Shown piece by piece: positions 36,003 through 47,455 of a stretch of DNA of 64,000 nt. The notes under the pieces were generated by a model. That model made no database searches. It saw only the letters and a program-made list of their open reading frames with translations, and was not told where the DNA came from. The stretch covers positions 21,054,001-21,118,000 of the forward strand of contig OX392545.1 of the NCBI GenBank assembly GCA_947623455.1, in the 5' to 3' direction. Positions within the stretch are counted from its first letter, which is position 1; the number at the start of each line of letters is the position of its first letter. The translations under genes and the position numbers were made by a program. Source of the stretch: Mimachlamys varia. Its lineage: Eukaryota; Mollusca; Bivalvia; Pectinida; Pectinidae.

Positions 36003-36010
36003 TATAAAAG
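36003..36010 (+). promoter_or_regulatory. Candidate TATA box (TATAAAAG)
   Basis: Consensus TATAAAAG about 200 bp upstream of the ATG at 36202; transcription would start near 36033. It competes with, or adds to, the Inr/DPE candidate at 35922. Confidence 0.4.
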
Positions 36011-36201
36011 TATTGAATTAATATCAATTTGTGATACACTTAAATTGTCTAACAACTTAACAATACACGCAATAATACAGTGTTCAGTTGGAAATTAAAC
36101 AATTGAGTTATTGGAATTCGTGGAATTGAAGAACACACTTTACGTTAATCAAATTGATTGTGAATTTTAAAAGTTAAAAAGCTTAGCAGCATTCGTACGG
36201 G

Positions 36202-36262
36202 ATGGATGTGAAACTGGGATTACTTCTGGCTGCTGTGGCGGTGTTGCGTGCAGAGGGCACAG
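36202..36262 (+). CDS. First coding exon of a secreted or membrane protein (signal peptide), continues beyond a phase-1 donor
   Basis: ATG at 36202 has a strong Kozak context (G at -3, G at +4) and is the first ATG after the candidate promoters. It encodes MDVKLGLLLAAVAVLRAEGT: a short polar start, a Leu/Ala/Val hydrophobic core and a probable cleavage after LRA. The frame then meets a splice donor (CACAG then GTAGGC) leaving one base, i.e. a phase-1 intron. A signal-peptide exon followed by a phase-1 intron is typical of genes built from Ig, EGF, FN3 or similar extracellular modules. The rest of the protein is not recognised downstream, so its identity is unknown; the first intron may be long. 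Confidence 0.6.
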
Positions 36263-36677
36263 GTAGGCAAACCTAATCGATCAAACAATGCATGCCTGTC
36301 ACAAAATGTTTCTTTTTTGTTTGGTATATATGGTTATACTATCAAAATAATGTGTATATAGTGTAAGCTTTCAAGTACCGATAAATTGGTTCCGATTTCC
36401 AGACTAGCGCAGATATTCAGATATCCGGATCAGGAAAATATAACGGTTCCTCAGAAAGTTTACAACAATGCGAATAATTTCCGGATAAACGAATTCCGGT
36501 TAAACGACATTTGGTGTTAAAGCGACTGATGATGACACTACTAACAGATGTTAAATGGTGTATAATCTATATATACATGTATTTATAACTACAAGAAATA
36601 TAAATGTATCTCAAAACCAGGAAATTCTGAACTAGATTTTAGAGTGGCCAGTGTATGAGATTAAAAACAAACTGAAT
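36263..36677 (+). other. Presumed start of intron 1
   Basis: AT-rich, non-coding, directly after the donor at 36263. Confidence 0.4.
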
Positions 36678-36793
36678 CAAACTGATTAAAATCATATCTT
36701 GATCTCCGCTCCTTTCCGTAAACTCCTCTCTGCTACGTTAAGAGATCCTTGTAAAATGGAGTGAGAACAAGGATCTGTATTTTAATCAGATTG
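36678..36793 (+). mobile_element. Internally deleted inverted-repeat transposon (116 bp)
   Basis: Left arm (CTGATTAAAATCATATCTTG, CTCTCTGCTACGTTAAGAG) is joined directly to the right arm (GATCCTTGTAAAATGGAGTG). The right end is ATTTTAATCAGATTG. Flanked by a near-perfect 10-bp duplication, CAAACTGAAT (36668-36677) and CAAACTGGAC (36794-36803), two mismatches. It lies in the presumed intron of the signal-peptide gene. Confidence 0.82.
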
Positions 36794-36809
36794 CAAACTG
36801 GACATTCAA

Positions 36810-38150
36810 GTACTGAGTTATATACGACAACACACGACAGTGTTATATATATATTGTCTGTCAAATTGAAGTGAAAACAAACTCGACCCCCCCCCCCTAC
36901 CACCACCAATAGTGACGACAGATCGTATGCAGTCATTATACATCGTAAAGATACATTTGTACCTTATTGAAGTTGTAAATAAAATGTCCATTAATTACCT
37001 CATGTTACAGCGTCCGAGACAGCGTCCAACAGTACTTGTATGGTCCAATATTCTTATAGCACACTAGTACAAAGACTCAATAGTCCGATATATCAAAAGT
37101 TACATTCTATGTGAATTTTGATTGTGTAGGCATTGTAGCCCGAGAACCAGGCATTTCGGGGACTCTATTGTGTATGCTAAGAAGTCTTAAGTCACATTTT
37201 ACATATCATACAAGGTTAGGTTTACCAAGATTGTGACCGATTGCGGAGAGTCAGGGTTCGAACCCGAGTCGCTATCACGTTTTACTGTTACGCTTCTGTC
37301 ACAGGGATCTAAGAATGTACATTTTTTTATCAACATCACTTAGGGAAGCGTTTTACCGAAAATCATCTTAACCCCTAATACATACCAACGATTGTTGGAA
37401 CCCCTCACTTAAAGGCCAAATATAGCGGTCTTACGATTCCCGTGGCTTCTGCTTTAAGGTAGCCCATGGAACGTTTCGCAATGTCGGAAAATAGCACTGG
37501 AAGCTAATGCTAGATGTTACCGACTCTTACTAAATTTTCTAGTGTCATGTTATGTGTGTATTTTTTTCTTGGCTGATTCAATGAACCTGCTGGTCATCTT
37601 GAAAATAAGCAGGTTGGGAAGGGGGCAGGGATTGTTTTAATATAAGTCGGGATCAGGGGAGTATTCTAATATATGGGGCGTTCTTATGATGTATAGGGGG
37701 ATTAATATATGGTTTCAGTTTAGGATGATTGATTGTCGATCTTTACTACACAACAATAACACTGTCAGCCTGTAAGCTAACCAGGCCCCGCCCCTGTGTG
37801 AGAACCGGGTTTGTTTACCTGTCAACCGTCACCTGTGACGTAACCACTAATTAAGCGTCCTACCTGCAGCCTCACTCATCATTATGTCTTTACACGTGTT
37901 AACGTGGCGATCAGCTGCCTGCTGAATTCGTCGCCTTCATTTATCTGTCTGTCACGTGACTGAGATAATTTGTCTATCCCGTCCGCTGTACTACGGCGCG
38001 ACATTATAGTGACACTTTGTTACCTTATCCTGCATATTTTATCCATTCACCCTATTAACTATATCGGTAGGTCCAGTTTAAATGTGTGAGCCTGAATAAT
38101 TTCGTTTTTTTTTCAAATGTGCAGTTTAGTGTAATTGATGGGATATACAC
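36810..38150. other. No exon recognised
   Basis: A tRNA-like fragment (GGGTTCGAACCC near 37255) and a C-tract near 36890 are the only landmarks. No convincing exon. Confidence 0.45.
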
Positions 38151-38160
38151 TGGGTACCAC

Positions 38161-38363
38161 CACAGGGACTTGTGAATATAAATATGTTTTAGGTAGTTTT
38201 GCACTTTTGGACCTAAACTAAGGTGTTTTGAGTAATTTGCAGTTAGATCAATGACCATTCAGGGGGAATGGCATTTTTCGATTTGATCTAAACTCCCCAA
38301 AAGTGTCAAATTAGTTTAAACATCATAGTAAAAATAGTTGTAACAAATTCTCAGGTCCCTGTG
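38161..38363 (+). mobile_element. hAT-like MITE (203 bp)
   Basis: Starts CACAGGGACTTG and ends TCAGGTCCCTGTG. The flanks GGTACCAC (38153-38160) and GGTACATC (38364-38371) match at 6 of 8 bases, fitting an aged 8-bp duplication. Related to 43635-43918, which has a perfect 8-bp duplication. Confidence 0.7.
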
Positions 38364-38484
38364 GGTACATCCCCCCCCCCCCCCACACACACACAATAGG
38401 GTGTATAGTTACATGTACCTCTTTTATTTCAATTTCATAGAGACGTGTATTTTATTATGTACTTCATTGCGTGATATTGGATTA

Positions 38485-38770
38485 TATGGTTTGATAGTAT
38501 AATGATCTTTGATAACTGGTATTTTGCATTTTACGATATGATCTTTGAGATTTGTCAAGTAGTATCATTCGGAATAATTGGGATTTCGAACCATGTGATA
38601 TGATCTATGGGATTGTCAAATTGTGATATGATCTTTGGAATTGTCAAATAATATCATTTGGAATAAAATAGTATTATTCGGAATAATTGGGATTTCGGAC
38701 TTTGTGATATGATCTATGGGATTGTCAAATAGTATCATTCGGAATAATTTTTGATTGTATGATATGATGT
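38485..38770. repeat. Degenerate tandem repeat (GATATGATCTATGGGATTGTC)
   Basis: Recurring TGATATGATCTATGGGATTG, TCAAATAGTATCATTCGGAA and TAATTGGGATTTCG in variable order; units of about 60-80 bp, imperfect. Non-coding. Confidence 0.7.
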
Positions 38771-40930
38771 AGCAAGAAGCTATCATGGATAAAGAAAGCA
38801 TATCAAATTCCGTGTTTTGGATCTGCCAGTATCGTCAAATAAGTTAATTCACATAAAACCTTAATCCTAACTGTTCTGAATAACAAGATTCCATTCACAT
38901 AGGTATTAGCCTGGAAAGAATCACGACCGCAATGATATCAAACATTATGATAGAACTATCTGAAACCATGGACTCTGGTGTTTCTCTGTTTAAACCACAG
39001 GATGTCAGATGTGCATTCCATGTTACAGCTAGAGTCTTGCATATTTGAATGGACTTAATACCAGGATGAAGAATTCTATGATATTTAATATAAAAAAGTC
39101 GTAAACTTTGTCATAAATGTTGACTTAGCTAGTCAGTAATCACGAATAACATCACACAAAAAGTTATGATAAGTGATTCACTTGTTTCCGGGACTTGAAG
39201 TTGGTATGTTCTGGGGCATGTACCTAATCATGTTCGGAGCCGAGCTAATTAGGGGGCTATTTTAGTCATACAACACTGTCAAAATTTATTAGATCCTGAG
39301 TTATTGATAATCACCACTGACCAGTGTGGTCAGTTTTAATTTTAGGGAAAGACGATGATAAACCACACCTTCCACCAAGTTATCCATTTTGGGCATTTGT
39401 ATTTTATAATTGTATATATAGCTACGACCACAATAGCGCTACATCCGGTCCATGCTGCAATGACTTTTAATTTAAAAAGGTTTTTGAACTGAGGAAGGTA
39501 TACATATACAGAGATGTACGTAATACATTTTAAATGTTTGTTTAAACGTTGGGTTATATTTGAAATTAGATCTACAAAAAGTTATTTGAATGTAAAATAC
39601 AATCAATTGAATTGAAAATTTATTGATATGGAAAATTTTCTTCATCTTTTAAAAAAAAATCTGCAGATTGTATTATATTCGGATGCAATGTATTCGATGA
39701 GGACGTTATTAATTAGAGTACTGCTCCCTTTGATGTAGATTAGCTGGACATTGTTGGTTCTGCCCCCGTGTTGTCTGTGTCCACTTGTAAACACGCAGTC
39801 AGCGAGATGTGGACGAGAGATATAACCGACTCTCACTTATAATTATCGTTCAATTTATCCCGGAGTCCCCCTTATCTACTGTCGATTTGACTCGGCGCGT
39901 GGGTTTACGGAGATGGTGGCGGGCTAATACGGAGATGGTGGCGGGCTTATACCACGCGAGGTTTTACGATCACCGCGGTGTATCGGTTCGGGTGTAAGAT
40001 AGTCATTTTGGAGATCTTTTGTGATCTGTGGTAAGCGGACTAATCTCGGTAACCATTATCAGTGGCCTGGTCGCCTGTCAAAATAAATGTGTATTAGTGA
40101 GACGCGCAGTCAAACACTTTCAAGGCAACAGACGGAAACATCTCCGCCAGGGACAATTTTTTTAACCAATTTTGGAAGAACGAGCTTCAACATCTACAGG
40201 TAGCGAGAGTCGCACTGAAAATGTTAGATCGTCTTTGTTGTAGCTTATGCCAGGGAATTCACATATATAACCGTCGAGATGAAAAAATATATATATTTTT
40301 TTTAATTTAGCAGGGACATTTTCGTTCCTGAATTTAGTATAAAAAAATAAATAAAAATACAATAGGCAGTTTTTTTTGCTTCCTTGATTTTACAGCAGCC
40401 TGTGCCTTATTGAATTGGGGAAAATATAGTAGTATTTTCAGATAAATTAAGAAAATATTCTTGAATTTTGCCTAATTTTGGGAAAATAAGGCAAATTTTG
40501 ACTCGGAAACAGCCTTATATCGACTTTAAAAATAGGCAAACAAAATCACTGATAGCATAGTATGATATAAGTATTGAACTAGGGAGAACACAATATATAT
40601 TATATATACATGCTATTCCCGTTTCTTTTTTCTTCATTTCTTAAGGTTTTTTTTCACAATCCATCCTATCCCTCGACTGCATGCGTAGAGAATATCAAAT
40701 CCTCAAGTTTTACCTTCAAACACTGTCTGTATGAGTTAAGGAATATACAACTCAGTTTTTCTTTGCAATAATGGTACCTAAAGGATCGGATTTTTTTTTA
40801 TTTAGTTTTAATCTACAGGTTTGGGGTTGTGATGTTTGCTATGGAATATTCAAGGGCTTGTGTTTGTCCTTATACCACTGGATAGAATAAAATGTCTAAT
40901 TTTACTAAGATACTCAACACAAACATCTCC
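38771..40930. other. No exon recognised
   Basis: AT-rich. Near 39903-39955 a 20-bp motif (TACGGAGATGGTGGCGGGCT) is tandemly duplicated in a GC-richer patch, inside a 62-codon frame with no known motif. 40380-40510 resembles part of the hAT-like insert at 47456-47703 (CCTGTGCCTTATTGAATTGG). Confidence 0.4.
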
Positions 40931-40933
40931 CAG

Positions 40934-41156
40934 TCGGGTGGTGTAGTATAGCGCAGTTGCCTTTCACCAAGACGGCCGGAGTTCGAATCCCTGATCGGAC
41001 GCGGAAAGGTATTCGGTGACTTGCTTGACGAAGTTGGTGTTCTCCGGGTACTCTATTTTCCTCCTACAACATGACCGCCGTGCACTAACACCCTGGCCAT
41101 TAAGAATGAAGCATGAAAGTGTAATAAATCGTTTAAACAGTTGGAACAAAAAAAAA
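40934..41156 (+). mobile_element. tRNA-derived SINE with conserved core, plus strand
   Basis: Head TCGGGTGGTGTAGTATAGCG (A box) and GGAGTTCGAATCCCTG (B box), then a core with GTTCTCCGGGTACTC and TTTTCCTCCTACAACATGAC, ending in an A10 run (about 41149). The core matches that of the 3881 family although the head differs, so head exchange between families is likely. Confidence 0.78.
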
Positions 41157-41540
41157 ATCTCCCGGTACAAGGGTGTAATCTGTTAGTTATGTGTTATTTC
41201 TATATTTTCTTTACATATTTTGAATGTGAAACCGTCTTAAATTCAATCAAGTTTTGCTCAATTTCCATCCCTGTCCCATCTGTTGGCAAAGCATGCCACA
41301 CATAAATCCTACTGTAGCTATAACGACTATAACGAGATCAAATACCAAGATTTATTCCCTAGAAAGTTTGACCTTTTTACTATTTAAATCGAGCTCTGCA
41401 TGTGTCTCTATTGACATTTCGGTTCAATTAGGGTATAGCATTTGATTCCAGATCTGTAGCACACATTCTAATGTCAGTGTGCTACTGTGATGTCACATAC
41501 ATCGCAGTTCTTTGTAGTGTAACAGTTGTAAGTCGGAACT
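41157..41540. other. No gene recognised
   Basis: Unique-looking, a 63-codon frame at 41254 without motif. Confidence 0.45.
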
Positions 41541-41542
41541 GG

Positions 41543-41655
41543 CCCTGGTTTCATCAACGTTCCTAAACTTGAGGAAATTCCTTAACTTAAAAATCTCCAT
41601 AGGAAAGCATTACAGAATTTAAGGGGAAAATCCTTAAGTCAGCTAAGGAACTGTG
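41543..41655 (+). mobile_element. Half of a foldback element
   Basis: CCTGGTTTCATCAACGTTCC, AACTTAAAAATCTCCATAGG and ACAGAATTTAAGG match the left arm of the palindromic element at 44984-45152, but the right arm is largely missing. Confidence 0.6.
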
Positions 41656-41824
41656 TATGTGTGTGTTACGTCATCTTTATAAAGAGGTCAGTGTGTGTCC
41701 GTCCGTTATGACATTAGGATATTCAAGGTAGCATTGATTTGTCAGATAAGGGAAATGGAGGATCAGGTGGTAAATATTTCCGAGAAAAATCAATCTATTG
41801 TCATAGCCTTAACGTATAATTCGC

Positions 41825-41995
41825 GTGCAATATCAGCACAGGTGTAATGTCGGGCTTAATTCACGTGTAAACACTCACGTAATAACTCAGCACACAATCA
41901 CGTGTAATGTACGCACAGCATCACGTACATTATCAGTACGAGATCACGTGTATTAATATCAGCACAAAATCAGCACGAATCCATGTGCAGTGTCA
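41825..41995. repeat. Degenerate repeats rich in CACGTG-type motifs
   Basis: TCACGTGTAA(T), TCACGTAC and TCAGCAC(G/A) recur at about 20-40-bp spacing, giving at least three CACGTG E-boxes and several CACGTA/ACGTGA relatives. Confidence 0.5.
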
Positions 41996-43620
41996 CACAC
42001 ACGTCCGTGTATGAAATAATAGATGTATGTGGAATGCCGCGTTAACTCACATTTGTGCCAGGAATAATATAGAATACGGTTTCTGTCGATATCTTTGAAG
42101 CAAGAATGATTTAATCTAGGGCCATCAGTAAGTAAATATTGATACACATGTAGGTTAGAACTTAGATGTTACACAAGGTATGGGCCATTATGTAAAGTGT
42201 ATGTTGTCGTTTTTGTTGACGGAAATAAAGAGGAGAAATAAATACCTAGACTTGATTGGCGGTGCGATGTGTTGAATACGAATTTGAAGCTTATCACTAA
42301 GTTATGTGTGTGTGTGGGGGGGGGGGGGGGGTATGTCGCATTGACCCACTCATGTCAGCAGTAGATTTTATTGACCGTTTACAGCCGCTGTTTGAACTTT
42401 TGAACCTCACGTAATACAATTTATCTCTAATGAGTGACGTATATTAAATAAAACTCGCTTTAATTGAATGACTGGTTGTCAGTCGCGTTGTCAACCTGAC
42501 AGTTGCTATGGTATCGACCCCGTTGCCATGGTCATCCTGATACTAATTGGAGTACCAAGGCCGCGTGCAGCGTGTGGTAATTCGCTACCAACCTTTGTCT
42601 GGGGTACTAGCGGGCACATCAAACGATAACACTGTGTTTTAGTGTTTTATAGACTAATTTTCCTAAAAGACACCTGTTTCTATTAGTTACTGTAAATTGT
42701 CCGTACGCTAAATTAATGTCAGTCTTCCGTCTATCAGTACGGACGTTCTGTCCGTCAATGTATTATTATTTTCCGTCCCTTCTTGATCTATATGTAATAT
42801 AACGTGACCAATCCGTTTTCTGAATGGCAAAATGTGAACTATAATGTCAAAACAATATAGAAATGCTCGGTCTGTGTATATCGTTTATAATACTGTTTTT
42901 TTGGTTCTATTTCACTGTAGTAGATAAAAATGTCCAGTCTGGGTATACATATATCATTAATACTGCATTGGTTCTATTTTCACTGTAGAACATAGAAATG
43001 TTTGGTCTGGGTATATCATTTGTAGTACCGGTTGGTTGTATAATTTTCACCTATAGCAAACGTGCTTCGGTTGATAATTGAACACAGCCTTACTCTACTT
43101 TAATTATTTTTGTTTGTTTGAAAACCTTTGTATTTTAAGAACAACTATACGTAAGTTACACCTTTAAAACAATTTACCTGACGTGGAGTGAATGTTTGTT
43201 TCATGTTTTAGTTTCAATATACAACAATGAATGCCAACTATTGGGCAGACTAAAAATAGATAAATTACGGTTATTATATTACAAAACATATACCCCAAGT
43301 TCTCGTTTATTGTTTCTGTAAACCACACAGACCTATAACTGAATGACATTTACGTCTCGGCCATGTATACCGTTGGAATCACAATCCTACCCGTGTACCA
43401 TTGTCTGAAGTCCGTGTCATATTTCAAACGCGTACATTCCTAATGTGTAATACGAGTAGAATTTGTTTCAAAAGATCATTTAAGCGGAAAATTGACACGT
43501 ACAGTGCAATATAGCCATAATTCATAATTAGACAACAACGTCTACCGCATTACACATGTGTTTTACGTGTGTTCATTTCGGCGGTATCTGGACTCGCCAC
43601 GCCCATCTTCTCATTCATAT
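41996..43620. other. No exon recognised
   Basis: (GT)n followed by a G-tract near 42306-42330. A ~65-bp motif (GGTTCTATTTCACTGTAG plus GGTCTGGGTATATC) is imperfectly repeated three times at 42860-43060. No gene seen. Confidence 0.45.
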
Positions 43621-43634
43621 AAACCCGTAAACAC

Positions 43635-43918
43635 AACAGGGACCTGAACATTTGTTACAGCTATAGTTTTGGAGTAATTTTACACTTTTTTGGGGGGGGG
43701 GGGGGGGGGGGTTAAGATCAATTTTCGATGAAAATGCCCCCCCCCCCCCAAGGTCATAAAGCTAATCTATTTTCGATAAAAAATCGCTTTTAGCTTTTAT
43801 GACCATTGAGGGGGGCATTTTTATCGAAAATTGATCTTAACCCCCCAAAATTATAAAATTACTCTAAACACCCTATTTTAGGTCAAAACCAGCTATAACA
43901 ATTTCTCAGGTCCCTGTG
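43635..43918 (+). mobile_element. hAT-like MITE with perfect 8-bp target duplication (284 bp)
   Basis: Ends AACAGGGACCTGA and TCAGGTCCCTGTG, flanked by GTAAACAC at 43627-43634 and 43919-43926. Inside, a long inverted repeat pairs GTTAAGATCAATTTTCGATG with its complement near 43820, with G- and C-tracts (about 43691-43711 and 43738-43749) between and around the arms. Confidence 0.85.
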
Positions 43919-44508
43919 GTAAACACCTACCCCCCCCCCTCCACACACACACTCTCTCCCTCTCCAGAAAAGGTCCAAATCCACCATGCCTTAATTCTCA
44001 GACCCCTATTTCAGAGGTGTGTGGTTATTTGAAATAAATTTATTGATTTCTTTGCCTTCCTCTTTAGCGCCCCTATACACGCGATAGGAAGCCGAGGGTA
44101 TAAGCGATGTCGGGGGACTTTAACGGGAACGATGATGTAGAATTATAGGTGAATGGGATCATAGTTCAACTTCAAATTTCAACATTAATTTAACAAATTC
44201 ATAAATATAAAGATTACACTATGACGTATACCAGTTGTATCATATATTATTTTGTGGTGAACAAATCAAGATGCTTTTTCGAAAAGATTTCTGATTTTGC
44301 GTTCATTTCTTATTTTGTTCTGTGAACTATACACTGACATTATATTTTGATTTGTAAAATTATGCCTTCCTTTCTACAGACAGAAAGAAATAATTCTACG
44401 AGCGATATTCGCCCCCAATGTCTTCAAAATATCTCGATGATTGCGACAAGGATCAATATTTGTTCCTTTCTCGTTACGTCGATAGGAGACCCACGGGCCA
44501 CAGGGGCC

Positions 44509-44825
44509 TGATAACCCAATACGTTGTTTTTAGACTAAACTTATAAATACTTCTGTTATGTTCAGATCAATTTTTTTTATCAAAATGCAACTGCCATCAT
44601 TGATCGTACATGTATATACCAGCCCCAAAATACTTATAGTTACTTAATTAAAATTAAAATTTGTTCACCTCAAGCCTTTTCAGCTGATCAGTACATGAAT
44701 ATAACAAACAATTCATAATTACATTTTTATCGAAAATTGATCTTAACCCCCCAAATGTGTAAAATTACTCTAAGCACCCTTTCTTAGATCCAAAACTAGC
44801 TGCAATAAATTTTCAGGTCCCTGTG
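44509..44825 (+). mobile_element. Possible third hAT-like MITE, ends only
   Basis: Left CACAGGGGCCTGATAA and right TTTTCAGGTCCCTGTG match the family. The right 80 bp (ATCGAAAATTGATCTTAACC etc.) match 43815-43918 closely. Flanking 8-mers do not match, so this may be a rearranged or chimeric copy. Confidence 0.5.
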
Positions 44826-44983
44826 GTCAGGCAGTGCACTACAGAAGTGGATACTGGACGGAATAAAATTACAAAGAGAATGGACAAAATTACTTAGGCC
44901 CTGATACAACTTTGGCTATCCCTCTACATACAGCAGACTCACCGTTAGTGTCGGATAGACATGGTGCATCACAGGGGCCAGGC

Positions 44984-45152
44984 CCCGGCTTCATCAACGA
45001 TCCTTAACTTAAGGAAATTCCTTAACTTAAAAATCTCCATAGGGAAGCATCACAGAATTTAAGGAAAGTTTCTTAACTAAGAATTTTCCCCTTAAATTCT
45101 GTTTTGGTCTCCTATGGAGATTTTTAAGTTAAGGAACGTTAATGAAACCGGG
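44984..45152. mobile_element. Foldback (palindromic) element, 169 bp
   Basis: The left arm CCGGCTTCATCAACGATCC, CTTAACTTAAAAATCTCCAT is mirrored by TATGGAGATTTTTAAGTTAA and GGAACGTTAATGAAACCGGG on the right. It is close to a complete hairpin, with ACAGAATTTAAGG / CCTTAAATTCTGT inside. The half-copy at 41543 shows mobility. Confidence 0.75.
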
Positions 45153-46465
45153 ACCTGATATTTTAATATACATGTAGGTCTATTGCTCATAGTTTTATAA
45201 TATAAATTCCCATGCAGTTTCTATGACTAATATACATTATTAACATGCTATTTCCCCGTGTAAATTCCAACATGTACCATAACTGTAGCGTTTTGAGTAG
45301 AAGTATTGTCAGATGTCGAACTTTAAACTAAGCCTTCATGCAACAAATGTTTGTAATGATTTTGTTGGTGTCGAACACGTAGTATTATATTACACGTAAC
45401 CCTTATTACCTTAACAGTCACAGACGCGTTTTATTGTTCAATTTCTCCAATTCCCAGGTAGAATTACACCCGTACCGTTAACTATACACTCCAGCCACAG
45501 GATTAGGGAGAAAACGGGAGCACATACGGGGTGGGTGGGGGGGTGGGGGGGGGGATTAGGGATTGGGCGGGTCAGAGGCACGTTGGGGAATCGACACGCT
45601 TACATGCGGGCTGAGTTACGGTTGGGAGAGGGGAGGGTGTTCGACAATGCACTTCCATCTATAATTAAGTTTGGTAGAGTCTGAGAATGAACTACAAATC
45701 ATTTAAATAAAAAACGTTTGAGAGGAATGTTGAAAGACTGACTAACTAAGTTGAAAACAGTCTGTTGCTTGCATTTTGTACAATGTAGTTATACACATGT
45801 TCAGAGGTAACATTCGTAATTTGATTTTATTCTATATTCTACTAAAATTTAATTATTAGTAGATACGTATACATCTCTGGTCAGAAGTATTATTATCAAA
45901 CTGTCATATAAACGACTCGATCTTCAAATTACCCCAAAATAGCTTGCGTGAACTTGACATGCGCAGAAAACCCCTTTCGTCAATAATAATGTCACATGCT
46001 AGTGAGAGTAAGCGCTCTTGAGTGTTACTTTTTTTTTCAAAATAGATAGACAGTCACGTGTCAGACAGATTAAAAAAAAACAAATAGAAACACGTGATAT
46101 TTTTGTGTTTAGTCACGTGAAGGTTTACAGCGAGAAATCCACACCACGGTCATACAGTTTCTGATTTAGTTGGACATGAAGTATTACTGATAGTACAGTG
46201 GTAGCTTCCTTTTCAACTCCGCCATTACGGCGTCTTTCTTGACCGCGAAACGTGACGTCACAATGTAATGTCTAATGGCGTCAAAATACTTAGACATGTA
46301 GTTAGGGGTATTATTGAACAGTTGTTCGGTCTAGTAGTCTGTTACAACATTCTCCTGTAAATGTATGTTGGATCTAATTGACGTTGAAAAGCAGAAATAT
46401 GTACATAATTACTACAAGTAGGGGATCCATGCTTTTAAGATAGTGGGAAAGGAAATGAGCTGAGT
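45153..46465. other. No exon recognised
   Basis: G-rich patch near 45528-45555, otherwise AT-rich. No coding signal. Confidence 0.45.
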
Positions 46466-46469
46466 GATT

Positions 46470-47455
46470 TGTCTTTGGAGAGGAAGGGTCGAACAGAGGT
46501 TGGTCAGTCTTTGAGAAGGGAGGGCCGAGCAGAGGTTGGTCAGTCTTTGGGAAGGAAGGGGCGAGCAGAGGTTGGTCAGTCTTTGGGAAGGGAGGGTCGA
46601 GCAGAGGTTGGTCAGTCTTTGGGAAGGAAGGGGCGAGCAGAGGTTGGTCAGTCTTTGGGAAGGGAGGGTCGAACAGAGGTTGGTCAGTCTTTGGGGAGGG
46701 AGGGTCGAGCAGAGGGTGGTCGGTCTTTGGGGAGTGAGAGTCGAGCAGAGGGTGGTCAGTCTTTGGGGAGAGAGGGTCGAACAGAGGGTGGTCAGTCTTT
46801 GGGGAGGGAGGGTCGAGCAGAGGGTGGTCAGTCTTTGGGGAGTGAGAGTCGAGCAGAGGGTGGTCAGTCTTTGGGGAGGGAGGGTCGAGCAGGGGGTGGT
46901 CAGTCTTTGGGTAGGGTGGGTCGAGCAGAGGGTGGTCAGTCTTTGGGTAGGGTGGGTCGAGCAAAGGGTGATCAGTCTTTGGGGAGGGAGGGTCGAACAG
47001 AGGTTGGTCAGTCTTTGGGAAGGGAGGGTCGAGCAGAGGGTGGTCAGTCTTTGGGGAGGGAGGGTCGAGCAAAGGGTGATCAGTCTTTGGGGAGTGAGAG
47101 TCGAGCAGAGGGTGGTCAGTCTTTGGGGAGGGAGGGTCGAGCAGAGGGTAGTCAGTCTTTGGGGAGTGAGAGTCGAGCAGAGGGTGGTCAGTCTTTGGGG
47201 AGGGAGGGTCGAGCAGAGGGTGGTCAGTCTTTTGGGAGGGAGGGTCGAGCAGAGGGTGGTCAGTCTTTGGGGAGTGAGAGTCGAGCTGAGGGTGGTCAGT
47301 CTTTGGGGAGGGAGGGTCGAGCAGAGGGTGGTCAGTCTTTGGGGAGGGAGGGTCGAGCAGAGGTTGGTCAGTCTTTGGGGAGGGAGGGTCGAGCAGAGGT
47401 TGGTCAGTCTTTGGGGAGGGAGGGTCGAGCAGAGGTTGGTCAGTCTTTGGGGAGG
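46470..47455 (+). repeat. 36-bp G-rich minisatellite, about 27 units
   Basis: The unit joins GGTCAGTCTTTGGGGAGGGA to GGGTCGAGCAGAGGGT, 36 bp. Variants have AAGGAAGG, TAGGGTGG or AGTGAGAG in the middle. Because 36 is a multiple of three, four frames stay open for 232-352 codons with a 12-residue period; these are by-products of the period. Each unit has GGGG, GGG, GGG and GGG runs, a G-quadruplex-forming pattern. Confidence 0.93.

Noticed and set aside
40934..41005. tRNA gene call on the A/B-box region
   Set aside because: The region continues into a SINE core and A-rich tail and does not fold into a sound cloverleaf by eye; it is the head of a SINE. The same applies to 4020-4122, 57290-57350 and 59300-59395.
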